A stretch of 64,000 nucleotides of DNA from Polystyrenella longa (GTDB lineage Bacteria; Planctomycetota; Planctomycetia; Planctomycetales; Planctomycetaceae): NCBI RefSeq assembly GCF_007750395.1, contig NZ_CP036281.1, positions 2,131,001 through 2,195,000 of the forward strand. The letters are read 5' to 3'. The notes beneath the pieces are model-generated. The model was not told where the DNA came from, did no database searches, and worked only from the letters and a program-made list of their open reading frames with translations. Every line of letters starts with the position of its first letter. Position 1 is the first letter of the stretch. The position numbers and the translations under genes are program-made. Shown here in pieces: positions 19,171 to 29,197 of the stretch.

Positions 19171-19443
19171 AAGAACCATCCTTGGCGCATCGGAACAGGT
19201 TCGATTTCGGGCGGGATTGAGGAGATGGAAATGGATCCACCGGGCAGCTGGATTGAAGGGCGAGAACTGTCGCACAAGTCGTTTATGGGGTCAATACGAA
19301 CCCGATATGGTTAGTTTTAGAAGCATTTAATTCGATCAGTCCGTCCCCTGTCACATCGAGCGTGTCGCGTTCATAGACTTCATTCAGGGGCAGGTATGAA
19401 CTCTCGAATATTAAAGGTCTCCAGGAACATGGATAATAGAGAG

Positions 19444-20226
19444 TCACGTAAGTTTATTATCGTCCCCTAGACAATCCCAGAGGAGACCTTCAAGTAGGTC
19501 GAAGTCAATTTCAGGCGTATCAGTTCTAAGTCTCACCAACTTTTCCCATTTCGCAATTGTCTTGATGTCTTCCAATGTTAACGCCGTTTCCCATCCTGCA
19601 AAGAATTGAAGATTTGGAAAAACAGTTCTTATCAGATCGACTGACTGACTGGAAACACGAGATGCAGAAACATCCAGTCGGCCTACCTTGGGGAAAGTCA
19701 CATCTCGTAACTCTGGACCGCTAAAAGAAACATCTGATTCAAGGAGAACTAAACTTTTTAAGGTATCTTTACAACGGAGTGAGGCAATTAAAGAGTCGGT
19801 TATCCCCGTTGCTTTAAATAGGCTCAGTGATTTCAAGTTAGATTGGGAGCAAACTCATCGAGCAACAGTATCGGTGATTGACTGATACGCTATATCCAGC
19901 CACATCATATCCAGCCACATCAAACATGGAAGTGCTCCGAGACGTTCAATACTGTCTAAAAAATGTGGTGAGTTGTAGACGCATAACTCTGGAAGATCTT
20001 CAAAACAGGTTGGTTCCACTATTTCCGCCCACGGTTGTTTGACTCCTTTTACACGAAGTTTTTCGAGATGTCGCAAATTCAACGGTTTTGTGATACGAAA
20101 ATCCGATTTCTCAGGCTCAATCCAAATTCTGTGAATTCCGTCGTTTTCAATCTTGCTGATATCAGCTTGTGTTAAGGGCGTATTGATACACGCGGTGATG
20201 GTGTCATCAATCTTATAAATCTCCAT
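19444..20226 (-). pseudogene. Leucine-rich-repeat-like protein gene interrupted by an in-frame TGA
   Basis: Two adjacent minus-strand open segments are in the same frame and are separated only by a TGA at 19857-19855. Reading through it gives one continuous LRR-like pattern (SNLKSLSLFKATGITDSLIASL after the stop). The best start is ATG 20226-20224 with GGAG six bases upstream (MEIYKIDDTI); the frame ends at 19444, about 260 codons. A perfect 15-bp tandem duplication (19892-19906 and 19907-19921), encoding a repeated MMWLD, lies just before the stop. The gene is probably inactivated by the nonsense mutation, next to an insertion sequence. Function unknown; selenocysteine recoding is unlikely. 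Confidence 0.7.
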
Positions 20227-20290
20227 TGAATTCTCCAAAAAGTACGCAAACCTGCTTGGATGCAAGACTCCTGCAAAGTCCTAGAGATCC

Positions 20291-21553
20291 AGGGCAGTCG
20301 CATGAATTGGTCCCTGTTTTGCTTTGGTGGGGAATTGGTTCTCGTGACCGGGAGAGGCCCGGTACGAGCAGGGAATGAGGCCTTTTTTTCGCAGAGCGAT
20401 TGTCATGTTTACCATCCCGTTTTCCATTTTACAAGTTTTTGACGAACTCCCCGGCCCCAGGCAGGACGCTAAAGTCCTCTATGATCTCCCCGAGATGATC
20501 TTTATCGCCCTCTCCGGAGCGGTCGCCAATTGTGACTCCTGGACCGACATCGAACTCTACGCGCGAGAGCACCTCGACGACTTCCGTAAGTACGTGCCCT
20601 TGCCGAACGGCATTCCGTCGCACGACACCTTCAGCCGCGTCTTCTCCAGACTCGATCCCGTCCTCTTCGCCGAATGTCTGATCAAGTGGATCGATTCGTT
20701 GCAGTTAACGCTTAAAGTTCAGGGAGTGCATCTGGATGGAAAAGTGCTCCGCCGCAGCTTCGACGCGGCCGCCGGGAAAGGGGCTCTGAACGTGGTGACC
20801 GCCTGGGCCGGTGACCTGCACCTGTGCCTGGGACAGCTGCCTGTCGCCGCAGGTTCAAACGAACGCACCGCCGTCCCGAAACTGTTACAGATGCTGGAAT
20901 TGACAGGAGCGGTGGTTACGCTCGATACGATGCATACGCAGAAATCGACCGCCAGACAGATTCGTGGGAAGGAGGCCGACTATGTGTTGACGGTCAAACG
21001 GAATCAGAAGACCTTATATAACCTCATCCAGGGCCGGTTCGCCGATCTTACTAAAGATGATTTCCGTTCGTCGCGCGTACGTCGTTATACGTAGCGCGAA
21101 CAGCGAGGTGGCCGGGAAGAGTTACGCAGTTACACCGTCTTTCCGGCTCCGGCGGAGATCCGCCGGAGGGGATGGTGTGATGCGCGCACGATCGGGATGG
21201 TCTATCGCGAGCGGACCGTGAACGGGAAGATTTCGGAGGAGTTTGGTTTATTTCATCTCGAGCCTGCCGCCGAAAGTCCGTCAGCTGGCTCGTCATGTGC
21301 GGAATCACTGGCGGATTGAAAACCAGTTACACTGGAGCCTGGATGTCAGTTTTGCAGAAGAAACAAGCCGGATCCGTAAGGGGGACGGGGCGGCAAACGC
21401 GGCAATATTTCGGCGTCTGGCGTTGTCGCTGGTCAAGCGCGACCAGAGCGAAAAGAGAAGCCTCCGCGCGAAACGCCTCAAAGCCAGCTGGCGTTTCGAG
21501 AATCTGTTACCCGATCTCACGGGAATAACAGCATAAGTTCATGCGATTGCCCT
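20291..21553 (+). mobile_element. Decayed ISAs1-family insertion sequence
   Basis: Terminal inverted repeats are visible: AGGGCAGTCGCATGAA at 20291-20306, and its near-perfect complement at 21538-21553 (15 of 16 match). The 1263-bp span and the transposase type fit ISAs1. No target-site duplication was found by comparing the immediate flanks. The right end lies 18 bases from the terminator of tRNA-Ser. The transposase is broken twice, so the element is probably immobile unless helped in trans. Confidence 0.85.
20405..21535 (+). pseudogene. ISAs1-family DDE transposase, disrupted
   Basis: The frame starts at ATG 20405 (MFTIPFSILQVFDELPGPRQ). It carries the N-terminal DUF4372-like H-repeat region and then the DDE catalytic core: VHLDGKVLRRS (first Asp), VTLDTMHTQ (second Asp) and, after the lesions, HWRIENQLHW with the Glu. 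The frame is cut by TAG at 21092-21094, where family members continue straight on. About 145 bases later, near 21236-21250, the reading frame shifts by one: the family block FISSLPPKVRQLARHVRNHW appears in the next frame and runs to 21535. All catalytic residues are still encoded, so the decay is recent. Confidence 0.88.
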
Positions 21554-21570
21554 ACAAACCCTGTAGCCAT

Positions 21571-21619
21571 AAAAAAAGCTTTCCATAACCTGTTAATATT
21601 TAACGGGCTACGGAAAGCT
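21571..21619 (-). terminator. Intrinsic terminator of tRNA-Ser
   Basis: On the minus strand AGCTTTCC (21619-21612) pairs with GGAAAGCT (21585-21578), with further inner pairing CC-GTTAA/TTAAC-GG, followed by seven uridines (21577-21571). It is positioned 12 bases after the 3' end of the tRNA gene. Confidence 0.9.
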
Positions 21620-21628
21620 GTTTGAATC

Positions 21629-21720
<92 letters not shown>

Positions 21721-21998
21721 AACGGAATTTCCGTTATTCAGGTGTTCTACAGCGCAAGGTGCCTGTTCACAAGTCTTTGGCGCCACTTGGAGTCGCTCTT
21801 CTCCATAATTTCTCGGTATCTTGAGAGGTAGAGACGACTTTTTCAGGCGGGTTCAGCACGATTTTGCTTCTTCCTGCATTTCCTGGCCCTTCTTTTCTTG
21901 CCAGACGGAACAATTATCCGATAAATTACGCACCCCACTGTTGGATTTTGTGTCCAGAGGGCGGGTCTCATCACGAATGTCGTGGGGAGCAAATAATC

Positions 21999-22074
<76 letters not shown>

Positions 22075-22076
22075 TC

Positions 22077-22113
22077 AAAAGGCATTTTACGATTATCGTA
22101 AAATGCCTTTTTT
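22077..22113 (+). terminator. Intrinsic terminator of tRNA-Val
   Basis: A perfect 16-bp stem (AAAAGGCATTTTACGA, 22077-22092, with its complement 22096-22111), a three-base loop and a T run. It separates the tRNA from the SMR efflux gene. Confidence 0.93.
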
Positions 22114-22169
22114 CGTGTCTGTTGTTTTCGGGTGGTCTAAGCTCATTTGCGGGGAAGAAAGATACAGAA

Positions 22170-22499
22170 ATGGAATATCTATTTCTCGCGTTGGCGATTG
22201 TGGCAGAGGTTATCGGGACCACCGCTCTGACGGCGTCGCAAAGAATGACTCGCCCCTTCCCTACTCTGCTAATGATCGTCGCGTATGGGATCGCTTTTTA
22301 TCTCCTTTCACTGACATTGGAGAAAATCCCCACCGGCATCGTCTATGCGATCTGGTCGGCGTGTGGCATCGTGCTGATTTCCATCATCGGGTTCGTGATG
22401 TTCAAGCAGACGCTCGATACCGCCGCCTTGATCGGAATGGGATTAATTATTGCCGGAGTTCTGGTGATCAATTTATTTTCCGGTAGCGTCTCGCATTAA
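22170..22499 (+). CDS. Small multidrug resistance (SMR) efflux protein
   Basis: A 109-residue, four-helix inner-membrane proton antiporter of the EmrE/QacE/SugE superfamily. The start is ATG 22170 with a GGGGAAGAAAG ribosome-binding region; the longer frame through the tRNA is not coding. The essential membrane glutamate is E13 (MEYLFLALAIVAEVIGT, the counterpart of EmrE E14). Helix 2/3 motifs (GIVYAIWSACGIVLISIIG) match the quaternary-cation branch, and the C-terminal helix GMGLIIAGVLVINLFS is complete. Such proteins act as dimers exporting cationic compounds or guanidinium; the substrate cannot be told. Confidence 0.93.
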   Translation: MEYLFLALAIVAEVIGTTALTASQRMTRPFPTLLMIVAYGIAFYLLSLTLEKIPTGIVYAIWSACGIVLISIIGFVMFKQTLDTAALIGMGLIIAGVLVINLFSGSVSH

Positions 22500-22583
22500 C
22501 GAGCATCTCATCTCTCTACTGATGTTGAGCGATTACTTTTTTAGTTCACGATCAGTTCGTGTTTGAATCCGAACGTGGCCATT

Positions 22584-23285
22584 ATGAAAAGCACTGAACT
22601 AGCTTCTTTGTACGACCGGGTAGACGTTTTATTGGACAGAGGCCAGTCTGCGGAAGCGGTTGTTCTGTTGAAAAGGATTGCATCAGCCGGCGATGTATGG
22701 GGGCAATATATGCTCGGCTTGGCCTATCACTATGGGGACGGTGTCGGGAAATCCCGGAAGCAGGCGGAAAAGTGGTACTCGCTCGCGGCAGAGCAAAACT
22801 ACGATAGTGCCCTGCTGAATCTAGGACTCTTGTATGCCTCGCGACGTCCCCCTGCCTATGGCGAGGCCTACAGGTTGTTTCAACGAGCGGCTCGGTTGGG
22901 AAATCGAAACGCGATGTACAATCTGGGACTCTACTACGAGCGGGGACATCATGTGAAAGCGAATTCCCGGACGAGCTTTCGCTGGTATTTTAAAGCGGCG
23001 GAACTGGGAGACGATGAAGCTCAGTGCATGGTGGGATACTGCTATCACGAAGGAGAGGGGATCAGTCAGAATAAAGAACAGGCTGTCCATTGGTATCGGC
23101 TTTCGGCAAATCAAGACAATGCCTCCGCCTGTTATAATCTGGGACTCTGTTATGGCGATGGAGATGGTGTCCGACGAAGCGTGAGACAGGCTCGCAGGTG
23201 GTTGGAGCAGGCCATTATCCTGGGACACGTGAAGGCGGGAAATCAATTGCGGGAGCTGTCAGCGTCGCCATCTGTCAGTCGGTGA
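22584..23285 (+). CDS. Sel1-like repeat protein
   Basis: A 233-residue protein starting at ATG 22584. It consists of about five Sel1-type repeats of about 36 residues, with the typical phrases AQYMLGLAYHYGDGV-like (WGQYMLGLAYHYGDGVGKS), AMYNLGLYYERGHHV, AQCMVGYCYHEGEGI and ACYNLGLCYGDGDGV. There is no signal peptide or catalytic domain. Sel1 proteins are solenoid adaptors in signalling or envelope processes. It stands alone, so no partner is suggested by context. Confidence 0.9.
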   Translation: MKSTELASLYDRVDVLLDRGQSAEAVVLLKRIASAGDVWGQYMLGLAYHYGDGVGKSRKQAEKWYSLAAEQNYDSALLNLGLLYASRRPPAYGEAYRLFQRAARLGNRNAMYNLGLYYERGHHVKANSRTSFRWYFKAAELGDDEAQCMVGYCYHEGEGISQNKEQAVHWYRLSANQDNASACYNLGLCYGDGDGVRRSVRQARRWLEQAIILGHVKAGNQLRELSASPSVSR

Positions 23286-23369
23286 TCATAAGGACGGTGA
23301 TTTTCTTCTCCATTGTTGGTAGTGACGAGGGATTCCCAATATCTGTCATGTCGTTACTCGCCATATTCT

Positions 23370-24635
23370 TTATCGAGGGCGGATTTTAGCATAGTGGAAC
23401 TCGGCAACAGTTTTATAGGCAGTGGCGATTATAATTCCGGATTTGGAACGCCCTTCAAATAAATTGAGATCATCGTTGGGTTCCCATATGTCTTGTTTGC
23501 CTCCCTTCCAATCGCCGACTTGAGAACCGTTTATGGCGACTGTTACTTGAGTTTTCGTTTCTTCGACATCGACCTTGAAGTTAAGACGGACTCGTTTTCG
23601 TCTGGAGAAGTTGATTGGTGTACCATCAGTAAAAGAACTGAAGCCCATATGTTTTTTTGCTGGCGAAAATGTTCCTCTGGTAGAGCCTGATCCATCACGC
23701 ACGTGTTTGATCTGGAGCCAATCGGGAGCCCAGAAACTGAATTGCCCACGCGTCTCTCCGAGAGGGATAGAGAATGCGACTCCAGGATACCGTTCGTGGT
23801 AGGTGATTTCGAATTCACATTCAAATTCGTAGCTACCTTCTTGAGCGGGCAACTTTAAAGCGGCATGATGATAATTATTTGGATCGGCGCTGAGTCCTTC
23901 GCCCGTACGTCTCCAATTCCCAGCGAATACGTCAGAGTTTAGATTTACCGACGAAAGTAGGTCTTTCCACGGTTTTTGAACGGCGGTTACTTTTTTGTTT
24001 GCCCCACCGTTCTTTCCAGTACGCTGGGATTTTTCCTTCTGATTTAATCCGGCAAGTTGGACATCGACTGGACGATCGTTCCCTTTTTCAATACCGGGCT
24101 GTACGGCAACTTGTTCAGGATCACCGTCGCGAAGATCGAGAGATTGATCTTCTTTAATCCGACTCCATGGGAAAAGTGACGAAGAGAGAAAAGCAATCAG
24201 AAAGCAAGCGACGATCACTGATATGACCCCAGCAAATTCGCGAGCAATTCCTGCTTCTTCTCCCACGACTTGGCGATAAAGATAAGCGGGAAGGGATTTT
24301 TTAGTGGGTGCATTCTGAGAATAGAGCCGTCCTTGTTTTGACGCACGGCTTAGCCTTCGGCGATACCGTTGACGCAAAGTTGGATCCAGCAGACAGACCG
24401 TGGCCTCTTCGAGTTCGTATGTAAGTCTGGCTGCCCACTCTTCGTGTTCGCCACCTCGAAATGAGGTTACGACCGACTTCTGTTTGCGAGCGGCAATCTC
24501 AATGGATTCCCGGTCAGTTACAGATTTGGGAAGCCCTAAAAGATCGAAATAAGTTGGGGGTCTTCTGTGGAGAGGGATTCCTAACCATTTTAAATAGGGA
24601 TCGAGATTCGTCTGAGACGTCGGTTTTCGGCCCAT
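23370..24635 (-). CDS. Planctomycete membrane protein with DPYLKWLGI-type N-terminal module
   Basis: A 421-residue protein. The N-terminal about 100 residues carry the planctomycete-type module DPYLKWLGIPLHRRPPTYFD followed by LLGLPKS and a run of helices (EEATVCLLDPTLRQRYRRRL), reminiscent of a J-domain-like or kinase-associated adaptor. One hydrophobic helix (about 135-155, VISVIVACFLIAFL) is followed by a charged linker. A C-terminal beta-rich domain of about 180 residues has YEFECEFEITYHERYPGVAF-type strands, like LamG/3-keto-disaccharide hydrolase-type jelly rolls. It is probably a cytoplasm-to-periplasm sensor or carbohydrate-binding protein. Function is not assigned. Confidence 0.7.
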   Translation of the reverse strand: MGRKPTSQTNLDPYLKWLGIPLHRRPPTYFDLLGLPKSVTDRESIEIAARKQKSVVTSFRGGEHEEWAARLTYELEEATVCLLDPTLRQRYRRRLSRASKQGRLYSQNAPTKKSLPAYLYRQVVGEEAGIAREFAGVISVIVACFLIAFLSSSLFPWSRIKEDQSLDLRDGDPEQVAVQPGIEKGNDRPVDVQLAGLNQKEKSQRTGKNGGANKKVTAVQKPWKDLLSSVNLNSDVFAGNWRRTGEGLSADPNNYHHAALKLPAQEGSYEFECEFEITYHERYPGVAFSIPLGETRGQFSFWAPDWLQIKHVRDGSGSTRGTFSPAKKHMGFSSFTDGTPINFSRRKRVRLNFKVDVEETKTQVTVAINGSQVGDWKGGKQDIWEPNDDLNLFEGRSKSGIIIATAYKTVAEFHYAKIRPR

Positions 24636-24776
24636 TCATAAATTCCCAAGGTAACATTGATATTATCTAAATCAGAGCTATCTGTTCACACGTATCGATA
24701 TCTGAACATAGCTCAATCAAGATGTCAATAAAACCTGCAGAAAGTGGTGGAGGCGGGAAAACAATTGAGGGGGCTG

Positions 24777-25787
24777 TCAGTATCGTAAGCCGTCAATTAA
24801 CGATGTCGCCCAAGGTTCTTCTTCATCTTCGTTGGCCGTGACGAGGGCCCTTAGGATTTTGGGGTCGGTGTTTTTGCTGAACCATTGCACGCTGCCATTG
24901 GCCATCTGGAAAAAGGCTCCGTTTTGATGATAGGAAGAAAACCAACCGGGGGATTGATGGGGCTGATCGCCGGGGAGGTTGATGCCGATGGGTTGCTGGT
25001 CGATATCGATATCGCGAGGTTCGGTCCAGGGAATCTGGAGTCCCGCTACCTCGCCCGTCATGATCGTATTGGAGACGCCGTCTGTGATCTCTTCTCGTGA
25101 GAGTGGACCGGAGGGAGGATTGATGGTCCCCTCTCCTGTGACGAGCGCATAGCTGGTATGGGATGCTGATTCGTCGATGCCTACATTCTTATGTGTGACA
25201 CAGTAGAGGAAATCAGGTTTCTGTTGAAGCAGCGGTTGGTTGGCAGGAGAATCCCAGGTTGCCGATGGGTCATATCCATTTTGAAGTTCGTGTAACCACT
25301 TCGAAGCTTCGACTCGCCAGCTGACCTGATGTCCTTCAGTTGTCGGAGAGCTTGTAGAAGGGAAATGCCCTTGTGCCTCATGGTAGTCATCAAAAATGGT
25401 TCCGATTTGCTTCAGATTCTTTCGGCAGTTTGTTCGTGTCGCGGCTTCTCTGGATCCCGCAAACACATACCAGTTAGAGAAGCAGTATAAGAACATCGGT
25501 AGCACAGCAAGAATCACAAACGGAAGAGGATTCTTCCGAGACTGTTCCATAAGCCGACCACCAAGTGCAACAGGTAACACCATAAAGAAGGGCAAGAAGG
25601 ATAGCCCGCTGAAGGAAATTAGAATCGCCGTGAACCACCGGAATCTTTTTGAAGGTTCTGTCGCGTAGCTCTCTTCATTTCGGCGAAACAAACCGACTCC
25701 CCAGAGGAGGATCGGGAGCATGATCAGTACATTGATCCAGAGGTGGAGCCAGGGAAAGTAGTCTGCGGGCGGGAAATCGTAGGTCAT
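24777..25787 (-). CDS. DUF1559-domain membrane protein
   Basis: The start is set at ATG 25787-25785 (MTYDFPPADY), giving 336 residues; an upstream GTG is possible. Three hydrophobic segments (about 12-32, 48-72 and 84-105) are followed by a pseudopilin-like segment RTNCRKNLKQIGTIFDDYHE and the DUF1559 hallmarks: NGAFFQMANGSVQWFSKNTD and LRALVTANEDEE at the end. In planctomycetes this domain usually follows a type IV pilin-like N-terminus. Here that leader is replaced by a multi-helix membrane region, an unusual arrangement. Function unknown; probably envelope-located. Confidence 0.75.
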   Translation of the reverse strand: MTYDFPPADYFPWLHLWINVLIMLPILLWGVGLFRRNEESYATEPSKRFRWFTAILISFSGLSFLPFFMVLPVALGGRLMEQSRKNPLPFVILAVLPMFLYCFSNWYVFAGSREAATRTNCRKNLKQIGTIFDDYHEAQGHFPSTSSPTTEGHQVSWRVEASKWLHELQNGYDPSATWDSPANQPLLQQKPDFLYCVTHKNVGIDESASHTSYALVTGEGTINPPSGPLSREEITDGVSNTIMTGEVAGLQIPWTEPRDIDIDQQPIGINLPGDQPHQSPGWFSSYHQNGAFFQMANGSVQWFSKNTDPKILRALVTANEDEEEPWATSLIDGLRY

Positions 25788-25840
25788 GACTCGTTCCTGC
25801 ACTGATTCGTTTGAGTAGCCTCAGAACATACCGTTTTCGG

Positions 25841-26368
25841 TCATGTATCTTGTCGAACGCGATGCCCAAAGACGGTTTTGGTGATCCAGTTCCCGAGTTC
25901 TGATACCGACGAGACCTTTTTTGCATCAGGCCACCGTGACTTCAGTTGGGCGTCAGGATCGCGGTCGAGAACGAGTGCGTCGCGAACACCATTGGTAATT
26001 ACCATGTTACCGGCGCGGGCCACATCCAGGACAAAGCCGATGATCTTGGTGTTCAGTTTTTTGACCACAATCTCGACGGTGCCGCTCACACAGCGAGGAT
26101 CGGAATCGAGATCTCTGAATCGAAATCGTAACGAGGAGCCGTCTCGTCCGTAAATAGCATATCCATCGCCGTCTGGTTCAGGGCCCTTGAATCCATTGTC
26201 TTTGAAGACTTGTTTTATGGCTGCGATTTCAGAATCAGTCAAGCCGTCGTCGATGGGGAACCGGGTCGTTTTTCCTGTGAATGGATTGGTACCTTCCCTG
26301 TATCGATCACCCAGATTGGAAGTGTGAATTCCGAAACTGTATGACCAATGCGTTGACTTTAATTCCAT
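25841..26368 (-). CDS. Hypothetical protein
   Basis: A 175-residue protein with no recognised family. It has no signal peptide or membrane helix. The middle is beta-rich (DGYAIYGRDGSSLRFRFRDL, then SGTVEIVVKKLNTKIIGFVLD), ending with a short helix (SVSELGNWITKTVFGHRV). It lies just 28 bases upstream of the sdhB end, on the same strand, and could be transcribed as a fourth gene of the sdh operon. The frame is long for chance and the composition matches its neighbours, so it is probably real. Confidence 0.6.
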   Translation of the reverse strand: MELKSTHWSYSFGIHTSNLGDRYREGTNPFTGKTTRFPIDDGLTDSEIAAIKQVFKDNGFKGPEPDGDGYAIYGRDGSSLRFRFRDLDSDPRCVSGTVEIVVKKLNTKIIGFVLDVARAGNMVITNGVRDALVLDRDPDAQLKSRWPDAKKVSSVSELGNWITKTVFGHRVRQDT

Positions 26369-26396
26369 CAGGGAGTTCCCAAGTGGAGTCGTCGCC

Positions 26397-27164
26397 CTAC
26401 TCCACGTCGGAGGCGACGGTCGCTTTGAAGTATTCCCGGTTCAGGCGGGCGATATTCGTGACGGAAATTTCTTTCGGGCAGGCGGCTTCGCACTCGTAGG
26501 TGTTGGTACAGGCACCGAAGCTTTCTTCGTCCATCTGGGTAACCATTCGCATGACGCGTTCCTGTTTTTCCGCTTTTCCCTGGGGTAACAGGGCCATTTG
26601 CGAAACCTTAGCGCTGACAAACAGCATTGCCGAGGCATTTTTACAGGCGGCGACACAGGCTCCACAGCCGATGCAGGCGGCGGCATCCATTGCTTTTTCG
26701 GCAGTGTGGCGGGGAACCGGAATCGCGTTGGCATCCGGGGCATTACCGACGTTCACGGAAACATAACCACCGGCCGACATGATGTTATCAAACGGAGTTC
26801 GTTCGACCATCAAGTCTTTCAGGACGGGGAACGGTTTGGCTCGCCACGGTTCGATCGTGATGGTCTGGCCATTGCGGAAGCGTCGCATATGTAACTGGCA
26901 GGTGGTGATGCCCTGATCCGGCCCATGGGCCTGACCGTTGATCATCACTCCGCAGGTACCACAAATGCCTTCACGGCAATCGTGATCGAACGCAATCGGT
27001 TCTTCTCCTACCTGGATCAGTTGCTCGTTCAGAACGTCAAGCATTTCCAGGAAGGACATATGAGTGGAGACGTCCTTCAATTTGTAATTTTTGAATTCAC
27101 CCTTCGCGTCTTTGGAAGGTTGTCGCCAGATTTTTAATGTCAGGTCGAGTTGTTCGTCACTCAT
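26397..27164 (-). CDS. sdhB: Succinate dehydrogenase iron-sulfur subunit
   Basis: A 255-residue subunit that passes electrons from the flavoprotein to quinone through three clusters. The [2Fe-2S] ligands are C63, C68, C71 and C89 ([10 protein letters not shown]...TTC). The C-terminal ferredoxin domain has [11 protein letters not shown] (C164, C167, C170, C174) and [12 protein letters not shown] (C219, C225, C229) for the [4Fe-4S] and [3Fe-4S] clusters. It begins two bases after the sdhA stop, so translation is probably coupled. The sequence is of the type found with a single cytochrome b subunit. Confidence 0.97.
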   Translation of the reverse strand: MSDEQLDLTLKIWRQPSKDAKGEFKNYKLKDVSTHMSFLEMLDVLNEQLIQVGEEPIAFDHDCREGICGTCGVMINGQAHGPDQGITTCQLHMRRFRNGQTITIEPWRAKPFPVLKDLMVERTPFDNIMSAGGYVSVNVGNAPDANAIPVPRHTAEKAMDAAACIGCGACVAACKNASAMLFVSAKVSQMALLPQGKAEKQERVMRMVTQMDEESFGACTNTYECEAACPKEISVTNIARLNREYFKATVASDVE

Positions 27165-27166
27165 GA

Positions 27167-29098
27167 TTATTTGTAACTCCTCGTCGTCAATGCGACTTCT
27201 TCGAAGGAGAGCTGTTCTTTATGAAGAGCCGGTTCTTCGCCTACTCCTTTGAATTCCCAGGCGGCGACGTAAGCGTAATCGTCATCGTTTCGCAGGGCTT
27301 CATTTTCGGGAGTCTGGTACTCTTCGCGGAAGTGCCCACCGCAGGACTCTTTCCGTTGCAGTGCGTCCAGAGCGAGCAATTCGCCGAACTCCATGAAGTC
27401 CGCTACGCGTCCCGCATGCTCCAGGTTCTGGTTGAGGGAAGCTCCCTTGCCCATGACCTTTACTTCTTTCCAGAATCGATCTCGTAGCGTTCGGATATCG
27501 GCGATGGCCTCTTTCAGGCCGGCTTCGTTTCGCCCCATTCCGCACTTGTCCCACATGATCGTACCGAGTTCGCGATGCAAACTATCGACCGATTTAGTTC
27601 CGTTAACCGACAAGAGAGCGTCGATGCGGCCCTTGGAATTATCTAAAGCTTCCGTAAAGGCTCCGTGAGTCGTATCGATTTTATCAAGCGTTGCTGTGGC
27701 TAGATGATTTCCCAGTGTATGGGGAATGACGAAGTAACCGTCGGCAAGCCCCTGCATTAAGGCACTCGCTCCCAGTCTGTTCGCTCCATGGTCGGAGAAG
27801 TTGGCTTCCCCGAGGACAAACAGGCCTGGAATGGTGCTTTGCAGATTGTAGTCCACCCACAGACCTCCCATGGTGTAGTGCACCGCGGGATAGATTTTCA
27901 TGGGGACTTTATAAGGGTTCTCGCCAGTGATCTTCTCGTACATCTGGAAGAGGTTACCGTACTTGGCTCGAATCGTTTCTTCACCATCCCGTTTGATGGC
28001 GTCGCGGAAGTCGAGATAAACGGCTTTGCCTGTATCACCCACTCCATAACCTTCGTCACAACGTTCCTTGGCGGCACGAGAGGCGACGTCACGGGGGACC
28101 AGGTTACCAAAGGAGGGATATCGACGTTCCAGATAGTAATCGCGATCTGCGTCCGGAATTTCGTGGGGCGATCGATTATCGCCCTTGGCTTTAGGAACCC
28201 AGACGCGACCATCGTTTCGGAGTGACTCGGACATCAAAGTCAACTTCGACTGATAGTCGCCGGAGACAGGGATGCAGGTCGGATGAATTTGCGTATAACA
28301 GGGGTTGGCAAAATACGCTCCCCGTTTATGGCAGCGCCATGCCGCTGTCACATTACAGTTTTTGGCATTGGTGGAAAGGTAATAAACGTTTCCGTAGCCA
28401 CCAGTACACAGCAGGACAGCGTCAGCTTCATACGTTTTAAATTCACCACTGACGAGGTCACGAGTGACGATTCCTCGGGCGTTGTTATCGACCATGACAA
28501 GGTCCATCATCTCTTCCCGAGGAAAGAGTTTGACCTTACCGAGATCGACTTGTCGCATCATGGCACTGTAAGCACCGAGCAACAGTTGCTGACCTGTTTG
28601 ACCACGGGCGTAGAATGTTCGAGAAACTTGTGCCCCACCGAAGGACCGGTTAGCCAGAGTCCCGCCATATTCGCGAGCGAACGGGACACCCAGGGCGACA
28701 CAGTGGTCAATGATTTTGTTACTCATCTCGGCGAGACGATGGACATTGGCCTCGCGGGCGCGATAGTCGCCACCTTTAACGGTATCGTAGAAGAGACGCC
28801 AAATGGAATCGCCATCATTGGGATAATTCTTGGCGGCATTGACTCCTCCCTGGGCGGCAATGCTGTGCGCACGGCGGGGAGAATCTTGAATGCAGAATGC
28901 CTTGACGTTGTAACCCAGTTCCGCCAGTGAGGCCGATGCTGAGGCACCCGCCAGGCCGGTTCCAACCACGATGATGTTGAACTTCCGCTTGTTAGCCGGG
29001 TTTACCAGCTTGAGGTGGCGGATATGATTTTCCCATTTCTGGGCCATCGGACCGTCAGGTATGTTGGAATCGAGTGTGTTCTCGAAAACGGTCTCCAT
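27167..29098 (-). CDS. sdhA: Succinate dehydrogenase flavoprotein subunit
   Basis: The start is ATG 29098 ([10 protein letters not shown]), seven bases after AAGGAG, giving 643 residues. It oxidises succinate to fumarate in the TCA cycle. The FAD-binding loop is [19 protein letters not shown] and the flavin-linking histidine is in [11 protein letters not shown]. The substrate-site region [10 protein letters not shown] and the [20 protein letters not shown] block are intact. The C-terminus continues into the normal capping and helical domains. It lies between sdhC and sdhB, the usual order for complex II with a single cytochrome b subunit. Confidence 0.98.
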   Translation of the reverse strand: METVFENTLDSNIPDGPMAQKWENHIRHLKLVNPANKRKFNIIVVGTGLAGASASASLAELGYNVKAFCIQDSPRRAHSIAAQGGVNAAKNYPNDGDSIWRLFYDTVKGGDYRAREANVHRLAEMSNKIIDHCVALGVPFAREYGGTLANRSFGGAQVSRTFYARGQTGQQLLLGAYSAMMRQVDLGKVKLFPREEMMDLVMVDNNARGIVTRDLVSGEFKTYEADAVLLCTGGYGNVYYLSTNAKNCNVTAAWRCHKRGAYFANPCYTQIHPTCIPVSGDYQSKLTLMSESLRNDGRVWVPKAKGDNRSPHEIPDADRDYYLERRYPSFGNLVPRDVASRAAKERCDEGYGVGDTGKAVYLDFRDAIKRDGEETIRAKYGNLFQMYEKITGENPYKVPMKIYPAVHYTMGGLWVDYNLQSTIPGLFVLGEANFSDHGANRLGASALMQGLADGYFVIPHTLGNHLATATLDKIDTTHGAFTEALDNSKGRIDALLSVNGTKSVDSLHRELGTIMWDKCGMGRNEAGLKEAIADIRTLRDRFWKEVKVMGKGASLNQNLEHAGRVADFMEFGELLALDALQRKESCGGHFREEYQTPENEALRNDDDYAYVAAWEFKGVGEEPALHKEQLSFEEVALTTRSYK

Positions 29099-29197
29099 AA
29101 AAGGACTCCTTGCCACAAGGCAGTTGGATAATAACCAGTTGTCAGGATGTATCCGGAAGGGACTCAGTTTGGAAATGGACAGAGGCGAAAGGAGACG

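Noticed and set aside
19855-19857. Selenocysteine or recoded TGA in the LRR-like gene
   Set aside because: No redox context around the codon and no visible SECIS-like hairpin; a simple nonsense mutation is more likely.
20281-21565. Target-site duplication flanking the ISAs1 copy
   Set aside because: Eight to ten bases outside each inverted repeat (AGAGATCC and ACAAACCC) do not match.
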